Assembly (NCBI GenBank): GCA_023253905.1
Contig: JALREG010000048.1
Coordinates: 1 to 6,648 of the forward strand
DNA: 6,648 bases
Direction: 5' to 3'
Source of the DNA: Burkholderiaceae bacterium
GTDB taxonomy: Bacteria; Pseudomonadota; Gammaproteobacteria; Burkholderiales; Burkholderiaceae
Under the pieces are notes generated by a model. That model was not told where the DNA came from, did no database searches, and saw only the letters and a program-made list of their open reading frames with translations. Position 1 is the first letter of the stretch. The number at the start of each line of letters is the position of its first letter. This document shows positions 1-5,396 of this stretch, in pieces. Made by a program: the position numbers and the translations under genes.

Positions 1-105
1 CTCGGTGGCCGCCAGGCCAGCGATCGTGCCGCAGGCACCCGCCCCGATGATGAGCACCTGAACGCGCGACGCAAAGGTCTGTCCGCGAAAAACTTCAATC
101 GGCAT
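1..105 (-). CDS. FAD-dependent oxidoreductase, N-terminal fragment (runs off left edge)
   Basis: Only the first 35 codons are inside the window. The protein begins MPIEVFRGQTF and continues into a beta strand followed by a dinucleotide-binding turn, GAGACG at residues 22-27, then a small-residue helix. This is the classic GxGxxG ADP-binding motif at the N-terminus of flavoproteins, here resembling the fumarate reductase / succinate dehydrogenase flavoprotein or ketosteroid dehydrogenase-like group. The start is the ATG at 105, with an AGGA ribosome binding site at 114-117 and 8 nt spacing. It lies 64 bp after the large TRAP permease on the same strand, so it is probably the last visible gene of the TRAP operon and may act on the imported compound. 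The FAD-binding assignment is firm; substrate and subfamily cannot be judged from this fragment. Confidence 0.8.
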   Translation of the reverse strand, partial: MPIEVFRGQTFASRVQVLIIGAGACGTIAGLAATE

Positions 106-169
106 GAGAAAGGTCCTGTATCGAATTCCGGATAGCGAAATCGTGCATTCGCCTGCGATCGTCTGACCC

Positions 170-1492
170 TTAGTTGGGCGACATCAGATTCGGGAGCCAG
201 GTGATCATTTCAGGGAAGATCACATAGAGCCCCAGCGACAGAAAATCGAGCACGATAAAGGGCGTGACGCCTGCGAACACCTGGCCCAATGTGACCGGTA
301 TGGGCGACGAACTCTTTACGACAAAGACATTGAGCCCAACGGGTGGCGTGAGCACCCCGATCTCTGCAAGCTTGACGGAGACGACGCCGAGCCAGATAGG
401 GTCGAACCCGGCTTCTTTCATGACCGGAAACATGATGGGAAGCGTCATCACCATGATGGCGATCGGCTCGATGAAGCAGCCCAGGATGGTGAACAGCACG
501 ATGAAACCCAGCAGGTACATGTACTTCGAGCCGCCCAGCGAGAGAATGGTCTTGGAAATCGTGGTGACCAGTCCTGAATAGGTGAGAAAGCGCGCAAAGA
601 GAATGCCGCCGATCACGATGATGAAGATGACTGAGGTGGTCACCGCAGCCTCTTTCAGAACCTCCGACATGGCCTTGCCGGTGATGCGACGCTTTGAGAG
701 CGCGATCAGGAAGGCGCCGAATGCGCCGACCGCGCCGGCGTAGGTGGCGGGGAAATAGCCGCCATAAATGCCACCCACAATCAGAATGAAAAGAATCAAA
801 ATGCCCCAGACGCCCTTGAGCGCCTCGAAGCGCTGGGTCCAGGTGAACTGAAGGTTGGCTAGCGGTGCCAGGTCGGGGCGCACACGCGCGAGGATGTAGA
901 TGCCGGTGCAATAAATGACAGCCGTCAGAATGCCAGGCACGATTCCCGCGATCAGGAGCTTGCCGATGGATTGCTCGGTGATGACCGCATAAACCACCAT
1001 CAGGATGCTGGGCGGAATGAGGGCAGCCAGCGTGCCTGCTGCGGCGATACAGCCCGCGTTCAGGCGAACGTCATAACCAAAGCGCGCCATCTCGGGCATG
1101 GCCATGCGGGTGAAGACCGCGGCATTCACGATGGTGGAGCCTGAAGCTGCGCCGAACGCGGCTGAAGACATGACGGTTGCCATCGCAAGCCCGCCTCGCA
1201 GCGAGCCCAGCCAAACGTAGGCCATTCGGAACAGTTCAGTGGTGATGCCCGAGACGGTTGCGAAGGATCCCATCAGGATGAAGAGCGGGATCACCGCCAG
1301 CGCAAAAGAATTGGTGGTCCCGAATGGAATGGCGGTGAGCTGGGCAAAGGCCGCATCGGGCCCCACCGAGAGATAGATGCCGGCAAACCCTGCAAGCCCC
1401 AGCGCCACGCCAATATGTGCGCCCATCATGAGCGCGAGCAACAAGCCACTCACAACGATGTAGCCGGTGACTTCCGGTGAGAACATGGCCAT
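170..1492 (-). CDS. dctM: TRAP transporter large permease subunit (DctM family)
   Basis: A 440-residue, highly hydrophobic inner-membrane protein of normal DctM length. It is the ion-coupled translocation subunit of a tripartite ATP-independent periplasmic transporter and works with the small permease and the periplasmic binding protein encoded just upstream. Family signatures are visible in order: GSTIVNAAV near residues 118-126; IPPS at 159-162 followed by the SIGKLLIAGIVPG stretch near 175-187; and a second-half repeat with EPIAIMVMTLPI near 342-353 and TPPVG at 382-386. About a dozen membrane segments are apparent. The first ATG (MAMF) is preferred over the ATG two codons later because an AGGA at 1499-1502 sits 6 nt upstream. 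A short hairpin precedes the gene. The substrate is not readable; TRAP systems usually carry carboxylates or similar anions. Confidence 0.95.
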   Translation of the reverse strand: MAMFSPEVTGYIVVSGLLLALMMGAHIGVALGLAGFAGIYLSVGPDAAFAQLTAIPFGTTNSFALAVIPLFILMGSFATVSGITTELFRMAYVWLGSLRGGLAMATVMSSAAFGAASGSTIVNAAVFTRMAMPEMARFGYDVRLNAGCIAAAGTLAALIPPSILMVVYAVITEQSIGKLLIAGIVPGILTAVIYCTGIYILARVRPDLAPLANLQFTWTQRFEALKGVWGILILFILIVGGIYGGYFPATYAGAVGAFGAFLIALSKRRITGKAMSEVLKEAAVTTSVIFIIVIGGILFARFLTYSGLVTTISKTILSLGGSKYMYLLGFIVLFTILGCFIEPIAIMVMTLPIMFPVMKEAGFDPIWLGVVSVKLAEIGVLTPPVGLNVFVVKSSSPIPVTLGQVFAGVTPFIVLDFLSLGLYVIFPEMITWLPNLMSPN

Positions 1493-1518
1493 TGGGGGTC
1501 CTGGTAGAAAAAGGTAGG

Positions 1519-1538
1519 CGACGGCTGCTTCGCCGTCG
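1519..1538 (-). terminator. Intergenic hairpin between dctQ and dctM, possible attenuator or mRNA stabiliser
   Basis: Seen directly: a perfect 7-bp inverted repeat, CGACGGC and GCCGTCG, around a 6-nt loop. On the transcribed (minus) strand a run of five T follows about 7 nt after the stem. It fills most of the 47-bp gap between the two permease genes. The stem is short and the T run is set back, so full termination is unlikely; a processing or stability element is equally possible. Confidence 0.4.
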
Positions 1539-1539
1539 T

Positions 1540-2076
1540 TTACTGAAATGCCTGGGTGTCCGGGGGGGGAGTACTGACACCCTCATCGCCATTGATCGCT
1601 CTCATAAGATCGCCGGAAATATCGATCACCAGTTGCAGCAGAAGGAGCGCCGTGCCAGCCGCAAGCAGCGCGCGAGCCGGGAAAAGCGGGAAGCGGATGG
1701 TCCCCATGGAGGCCTCCGAGATTTCCCAGCTGTAAATCGCTTCCTGAAAGCCCAGCCAACAGAGAAGGCCGAAATAAACAAGCGCCACCAGGTGCGTGAA
1801 GGCATCGAGCAACGCCCGGGTGCGAGGGCCACCGAAGTTGTAGAAGACTTCGACCCGGATATGGCCGCGTTTCGATTGTGTGAAAGCGAGCGCACCGAAC
1901 ACCACCAGCACCATGGTGCTTTCGGTGAATTCAAGCGTTCCCGGTACCGGGTAATCAAAAAACTTGGTGCCAACAACGTCGGCGAATCCCAGAACCATGG
2001 ACAGGATCAGTCCGACCGCACCGAGGAGTAGCAGTCCGAGCGCCGTGGTCTGCACCAGCTGTCTGAAATCTTTCAT
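1540..2076 (-). CDS. dctQ: TRAP transporter small permease subunit (DctQ family)
   Basis: A 178-residue protein with four predicted membrane helices (about residues 12-32, 53-68, 90-110 and 130-152), the standard DctQ topology and size. Family-typical features are the PGTLEFTE segment leading into helix 2 (45-52), the conserved loop RGHIRVEV (70-77), and the G-TIRFPLFPARA approach to helix 4 (125-136). It forms the membrane complex with the large permease encoded 47 bp downstream. The C-terminal tail is polar and proline-rich, and a run of eight C on the coding strand (1562-1569) encodes part of the PPP. The ATG at 2076 has a GGAC-like ribosome binding site about 9 nt upstream. The gene is separated from the binding-protein gene by a strong hairpin, which may lower its expression relative to that gene. 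Confidence 0.93.
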   Translation of the reverse strand: MKDFRQLVQTTALGLLLLGAVGLILSMVLGFADVVGTKFFDYPVPGTLEFTESTMVLVVFGALAFTQSKRGHIRVEVFYNFGGPRTRALLDAFTHLVALVYFGLLCWLGFQEAIYSWEISEASMGTIRFPLFPARALLAAGTALLLLQLVIDISGDLMRAINGDEGVSTPPPDTQAFQ

Positions 2077-2091
2077 TCAAGGCGTCCAAAG

Positions 2092-2123
2092 AAAACGACC
2101 ACCGCCAGAACGGGCGGTGGTCG
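2092..2123 (-). terminator. Intrinsic (partial) terminator between dctP and dctQ
   Basis: Seen directly: perfect 11-bp arms CGACCACCGCC (2096-2106) and GGCGGTGGTCG (2113-2123) with a 6-nt loop. On the transcribed minus strand the stem is immediately followed by TTTTCTTT (2095-2088). This is the textbook shape of a rho-independent terminator. Because dctQ and dctM continue on the same strand without an obvious new promoter, it is likely leaky. Such elements commonly give the periplasmic binding protein more transcript than the permeases. Confidence 0.8.
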
Positions 2124-2138
2124 AGCGCCAGCGACCGA

Positions 2139-3170
2139 TCACTTGCCGATCAGTTCGCGCCAGCGTGCTGCAACTTTGCGGGGCGTCTCGGCATCGCCCG
2201 TGGCTGCGGCGGTGGCCTTCTCCCAGTCGGCAAGGAAGTCGGGCGCAGCGGCGCGCCACTTCGCGAGCTCGGGCGCGGAGATGGGCACGACATTACCACC
2301 CTGTGCACGAATATTGGCAACCGCCTTGGTTTCAAAATCAGTCACCCAGTTCATGTAGGCCTGCTGAGTGGCCTTGCCTTCCTCGAGGAAGATTTTCTGG
2401 ATGTCAGCAGGCAGGCGTGCCCAGGTGCGCTTGCTGATCGTGATGTTGTGGCCCGAAATTGCCATGACCGGACCGCAGTGGTTCTTCGCTACTTCATTCA
2501 ACTTGAGCGACTGGATATTGCCCGGGTTGATGAACGAGTAGTCAAGGTTGCCGGTTTTGAGCGCCTCGTACACGCCCACTGGCGGAACCGTGACCGGTAC
2601 CGCGCCGATGGCGGTGAAGGCCTTGGGGATATCGGCCCCAAAGCTGCGCGCCTTCTTGCCCTTCAGGTCGGCAATGGCGGTGCAAGCGGGCGAGGTGCCG
2701 CTCAGGTAATACTCGCCCAGGGGCTGCTGAAACAGCCACACGACGCCGATCTTGTCCATTTCGCCGCGATAGACTGGAAACTCCTCGACCACTTTTTCGA
2801 GCACCTCGATCACCTGCTTGGTGTTGTTGAACACCAGCGGCGTCTGGAAGGCGCGCCAATAGCGAAGCTGATCCGGGTTATAGCCCGGCGCGGTGGCGGT
2901 CATGTCAATGCCGCCGCGCGCGGTGAGCATCAGAAGCTCGGTACCCTTGCCCAGACCCTCGGCAAAGGTGATGTCGATCTTCACCTGACCGTTGGTGCGC
3001 TTTTCGATATTGGCCGCAAATTCTTTTTCAAGCTGCAGGAACGGGCCATCTGGCAGGTAGTGACCCCAGCGAAGCTGGAACTTCGCTTGGGCAACAGCCG
3101 CGCCCGCGATCGACAGGCCGATCGCGCCGGCGGCAACAGACTTCAGCATCACGCGGAGGCTGCGTTTCAT
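2139..3170 (-). CDS. dctP: TRAP transporter periplasmic solute-binding protein (DctP family)
   Basis: A 343-residue periplasmic receptor of normal DctP length, the substrate-recognition part of the TRAP system. It starts with a Sec signal peptide: basic MKRSLRVMLK, a hydrophobic core around residues 11-24, and a likely cleavage at AVA|QA after residue 27. The mature protein has the DctP fold pattern. The linker ADLKGKKARSFG carries Arg175 at the position of the family's carboxylate-binding arginine, and PPVGVYEALKTGNLDYSF (196-213) matches the conserved ALxTGxxD segment. Cys163 and Cys232 could form a disulfide. The start is taken as the ATG at 3170, which has GGAG 6 nt upstream (3177-3180). 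The in-frame TTG at 3176 abuts that site and is too close to it. A hairpin terminator follows, then both permeases, and a candidate promoter lies about 40-65 bp upstream. Ligand unknown. Confidence 0.94.
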   Translation of the reverse strand: MKRSLRVMLKSVAAGAIGLSIAGAAVAQAKFQLRWGHYLPDGPFLQLEKEFAANIEKRTNGQVKIDITFAEGLGKGTELLMLTARGGIDMTATAPGYNPDQLRYWRAFQTPLVFNNTKQVIEVLEKVVEEFPVYRGEMDKIGVVWLFQQPLGEYYLSGTSPACTAIADLKGKKARSFGADIPKAFTAIGAVPVTVPPVGVYEALKTGNLDYSFINPGNIQSLKLNEVAKNHCGPVMAISGHNITISKRTWARLPADIQKIFLEEGKATQQAYMNWVTDFETKAVANIRAQGGNVVPISAPELAKWRAAAPDFLADWEKATAAATGDAETPRKVAARWRELIGK

Positions 3171-3206
3171 GAACAACTCCTATGGGTGGCTAGCAAGACT
3201 GCCGGC

Positions 3207-3235
3207 AATCTCGCCGCGCTGCGTCAAAATGTCAA
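3207..3235 (-). promoter_or_regulatory. Predicted sigma70-type promoter for the TRAP operon
   Basis: On the minus strand a perfect -35 box TTGACA (3235-3230) is followed after 17 nt by GAGATT (3212-3207), a poor -10 match (three of six). The implied start near 3200 would give a leader of about 30 nt holding the GGAG site and the dctP ATG. The weak -10 fits a promoter needing an activator. This is prediction from motif and position only. Confidence 0.45.
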
Positions 3236-3274
3236 GGCGGCCTTGGCTGCGGGGGGTTTATCGTCTGGGTTTCG

Positions 3275-3305
3275 TTCGCCAGGCGCTTGATCGTATCCTG
3301 GCGAA
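3275..3305. promoter_or_regulatory. Perfect 9-13-9 inverted repeat, candidate operator in the divergent region
   Basis: Seen directly: arms TTCGCCAGG (3275-3283) and CCTGGCGAA (3297-3305) are perfect reverse complements separated by 13 nt, so the half-sites lie 22 bp (about two helical turns) apart. The site lies between the TRAP operon and the divergent oxidoreductase, roughly 75-105 bp upstream of the predicted TRAP start. It also overlaps a TATCCT (3294-3299) that could be a weak -10 for the rightward gene. Dimeric or tetrameric regulators bind such sites; no regulator gene is visible in the window. A transcript hairpin is the alternative reading. Confidence 0.55.
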
Positions 3306-3317
3306 TGGTTCACGGTC

Positions 3318-3332
3318 GCACCACGCTGGTGC
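3318..3332. promoter_or_regulatory. 15-bp palindrome upstream of the oxidoreductase gene
   Basis: Seen directly: GCACCA-CGC-TGGTGC, 6-bp perfect arms around 3 nt, ending 25 nt before the ATG at 3358. It may be a second operator or a small hairpin in the 5' leader. It differs in sequence from the larger inverted repeat 13 bp to its left, so it is probably not a second copy of the same site. Confidence 0.35.
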
Positions 3333-3357
3333 CCGATCAATCATCCACAGGATGCGC

Positions 3358-4425
3358 ATGAAAGTCAGCTGGTTTCACGAGCACGGCGGCCCGGACGTAC
3401 TGGTCTGCGAAGAAACAAAGACCCCCGTCCCGGGACCAGGCGAAGCGCTGGTGCGCGTGCGCGCCACCGGCGTGAATCATGTCGATATCGATGTCCGGGC
3501 TGGCACCTCGCGGGTCCCGATCCGCTTCCCCCACATCCTGGGCCGCGAGTTCGCGGGCGAGATCGCAGCCCTGGGGCGGCCGCTCGAGGGAAGCGCGCGC
3601 GGCGGGTCGCCGCTCCAGCCAGGCGCGCTTCGCGAGGGCGACCGCGTCTGGGTGTCATGCCGCCTGCCCTGCGGGCGTTGCGAGTTCTGCATCAGTGGCC
3701 GTGACAACCTGTGCGAGCAGGGAGGCTACTTTGGCATGGACCTGCCGGGGGGCTACGCGCAGTACGTCACGGTGCCGATCAGCACCCTCAACCCGCTTGC
3801 CGCCACAGTTGGGTTTGAGCAGGCCGCCGCCAGCCAGATCGCATTCGGCACAGCCTGGCATGTGCTGATCACGCGCGGGGCGCTGCGCGCAGGCCAGACC
3901 GTACTGATCCAGGCCGCAGGCTCTGGCATTGGCAGCGCAGCGGTGCAGTTGGCGCGGCTCGCAGGCGCCACAGTGATTGCCACAGCGGGCAGCGCCGACA
4001 AGCTTGAGCGAGCCCGCGAGCTGGGTGCTCACCATCTGATCAACTATCGCACGGAGCCGAAATTTTCGGAGCAGGTGAGGGCGATCACAGCAGGTCGCGG
4101 CGTCGATCTGGTGATGGAGCATGTGGGTGGGAGCCTCTTTACCGAAAGCCTCGCGTGTCTGTGTATCGACGGTACGATGGTGACCGTGGGCGGACACGGG
4201 GGCGAGGTGGTGCCCTTTGACATCATCCCGTTCTTTCGCCGTCAGCTAAGGCTGGTGGGATCAAAAAATGCCTCGATCGCCGAGCTTCGGGAAGTGATGG
4301 GGCTGATTGCACAGGGCCGGCTTGTACCGGTGATCGACACGGTATTTCCGCTCGAGGAGGCCGCACGCGCGCATGCGCTGGTGGAATCGCGCGCCTTCTT
4401 CGGCAAGGTGGTGCTCAGCTGCTGA
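3358..4425 (+). CDS. MDR-family zinc-binding oxidoreductase (quinone oxidoreductase / alcohol dehydrogenase-like)
   Basis: A 355-residue soluble NAD(P)H-dependent medium-chain reductase/dehydrogenase. The N-terminal GroES-like domain carries GVNHVDIDVRAG (38-49) and GREFAGE (62-68). A CX2CX2CX7C structural-zinc lobe follows, with Cys105, 108, 111 and 119. The Rossmann domain shows AAGSGIGSAAVQLA (186-199) and GRGVDLVMEHVGG (246-258). Where classical zinc alcohol dehydrogenases have the catalytic Cys and GHE, this protein has Asn40-His41 and GRE, so a catalytic zinc is doubtful and quinone or enone reduction is more likely. No acidic residue is obvious after the second Rossmann strand (TAGSADK), which favours NADP(H). 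A Gly/Arg-rich insertion (about 76-91) lengthens the first domain. The reading frame extends upstream to 3169, but ATG 3358 has AGGA (3349-3352) 5 nt away and leaves the promoter region free. The gene stands alone on its strand; substrate unknown. Confidence 0.88.
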   Translation: MKVSWFHEHGGPDVLVCEETKTPVPGPGEALVRVRATGVNHVDIDVRAGTSRVPIRFPHILGREFAGEIAALGRPLEGSARGGSPLQPGALREGDRVWVSCRLPCGRCEFCISGRDNLCEQGGYFGMDLPGGYAQYVTVPISTLNPLAATVGFEQAAASQIAFGTAWHVLITRGALRAGQTVLIQAAGSGIGSAAVQLARLAGATVIATAGSADKLERARELGAHHLINYRTEPKFSEQVRAITAGRGVDLVMEHVGGSLFTESLACLCIDGTMVTVGGHGGEVVPFDIIPFFRRQLRLVGSKNASIAELREVMGLIAQGRLVPVIDTVFPLEEAARAHALVESRAFFGKVVLSC

Positions 4426-4429
4426 AGGT

Positions 4430-4443
4430 GCGGGGCGCCCCGC
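4430..4443. terminator. GC palindrome between convergent genes, possible bidirectional terminator
   Basis: Seen directly: a perfect 14-bp palindrome, GCGGGGC then GCCCCGC, in the 36-bp gap between the stop codons of the converging oxidoreductase and racemase-like genes. It can fold as a 5-bp GC stem with a 4-nt loop on either strand. No T run follows on either side, so it is not a canonical intrinsic terminator. Position is the main argument. Confidence 0.35.
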
Positions 4444-4461
4444 GGGCTCCGCCGTGCGCGC

Positions 4462-5301
4462 TCAGCGGTCGCCTGAAAAATCGTGTCTCAGTGGGCGAAG
4501 ACCCGCCGCGCCTCGAACGTGCGCGATCATGTCGGCCGGCGGCTTGGTATACATCTGCAGGCGGCTTGCGCCCGCGCCGGTGGTGCGGGCAATCCGGACC
4601 ATGAACGCGGCGTGTTGAAACATGACGCCCAGGCTGTCCATCACGGGTACGTTGCCGTGGGCCTTCAGCCGCCCGCGCCGCACCAGAAATTCATTGAGCA
4701 CGCCATCGGCGGGAATGATGATGTCGGCGCCCTGGGCGACCATCCGCGCGCAGGCTTCTTCAAACCGTATTTCGATCGAGCGCGCGGTGTCCTCATCGGC
4801 TTCCAGCGCAAATTCGTCAATCGCGGGCTCAAGCGCCAACGCCCCGGCAAACCGACGCTCCAGCCCGTAAGCGTGAATCATGTCGGAGTAGTCGGCCGAT
4901 TGATCCGCGCAGAGCGTGATCATGCCGAAACGCCGGCCGAGTGAGCAGGCGGCAAGTGCGCAGCTCTCGCCAAGCGACACCACCGGAATCTCGACCAGCG
5001 AGCGCGCTTCCCGTAAGCCCGGGTCGAAGAAGCAACCGATGGCCATGGCATGGAACCCCTCGCGCTCGGCCACCAGCGCGGCGTCTGCCACCTGCAGTTC
5101 CTGCACGGCGGCGACCCAGCGATGCCGAATCGCAGCAATGGGCGCGCAGGCGTCGGCATAGGTGCCGGGCCGAAGACCATGAACCCGCACTTCAGCCTCG
5201 GACCCCATCACGGATTGTGCGTGTTCGCTGAGGGTCTTGCGGTAGATGGGCATGACCGTGAGGTCGGTGAAACTTTGGTGCCAGATCCGGATGGGAGCCA
5301 T
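4462..5301 (-). CDS. Asp/Glu/hydantoin racemase superfamily protein with an altered active site
   Basis: A 279-residue cytoplasmic protein of the pseudo-symmetric racemase fold (aspartate/glutamate racemase, hydantoin racemase, maleate isomerase, arylmalonate decarboxylase). The best match by eye is the hydantoin-racemase branch: AIGCFFDPGLREAR (87-100) followed by IPVVSLGES (105-113) and RRFGMITL (123-130). Cys90 is the first catalytic cysteine. The second half has GADIIIPADGVL (191-202), where the family usually reads GAxxIxLGCxGM, so Asp199 replaces the second catalytic Cys. Two-base racemization is therefore doubtful, and an isomerase, decarboxylase or lyase-type reaction is possible. The C-terminal part (PVMDSLGVMFQHAAFMV, 219-235) is family-like. 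ATG 5301 has AGGA (5309-5312) with 7 nt spacing. It lies 95 bp after the alpha/beta hydrolase on the same strand with no terminator seen between, so the two are probably cotranscribed. Confidence 0.82.
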   Translation of the reverse strand: MAPIRIWHQSFTDLTVMPIYRKTLSEHAQSVMGSEAEVRVHGLRPGTYADACAPIAAIRHRWVAAVQELQVADAALVAEREGFHAMAIGCFFDPGLREARSLVEIPVVSLGESCALAACSLGRRFGMITLCADQSADYSDMIHAYGLERRFAGALALEPAIDEFALEADEDTARSIEIRFEEACARMVAQGADIIIPADGVLNEFLVRRGRLKAHGNVPVMDSLGVMFQHAAFMVRIARTTGAGASRLQMYTKPPADMIAHVRGAAGLRPLRHDFSGDR

Positions 5302-5396
5302 GTGAGTGTCCTGTGGGGAGAGGAAGACTTGAGGCTGCGGCCGGTGTCGCTACAGGCCAGGGCTGGTGTGTCGGGCGAAGCGGCTGCGTTGAGGCC

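Noticed and set aside
135..152. Small hairpin GCGAA / TTCGC after the dctM stop
   Set aside because: Five base pairs with an 8-nt loop and no T run is too weak to call a terminator.
210..911. 233-codon minus-strand frame overlapping dctM in another frame
   Set aside because: It is a His/Arg-rich out-of-frame shadow of the permease; the other frame carries all DctM motifs.
1477..2031. 184-codon plus-strand open frame opposite dctQ
   Set aside because: The translation is low-complexity, charged and soluble-looking with no motif, while the minus strand encodes a well-formed four-helix DctQ.
2448..3290. 280-codon plus-strand open frame opposite dctP
   Set aside because: It is antisense to an unmistakable DctP protein, has no domain signature, and runs across the predicted TRAP promoter and the inverted repeat.
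3287..3340. 7-bp inverted pair TTGATCG (3287-3293) and CGATCAA (3334-3340)
   Set aside because: The arms are short and 40 bp apart, which is likely by chance. One arm lies inside the spacer of the stronger inverted repeat.
3169..3357. Upstream extension of the MDR reading frame by 63 codons
   Set aside because: The extension is not conserved-looking, covers the divergent promoter and inverted repeat, and overlaps the dctP start. ATG 3358 has a good AGGA site and begins a normal MDR N-terminus.
3655..4197. 180-codon minus-strand frame opposite the MDR gene
   Set aside because: It is antisense to a clear Rossmann/zinc-lobe protein, with no ribosome binding site or family signature.
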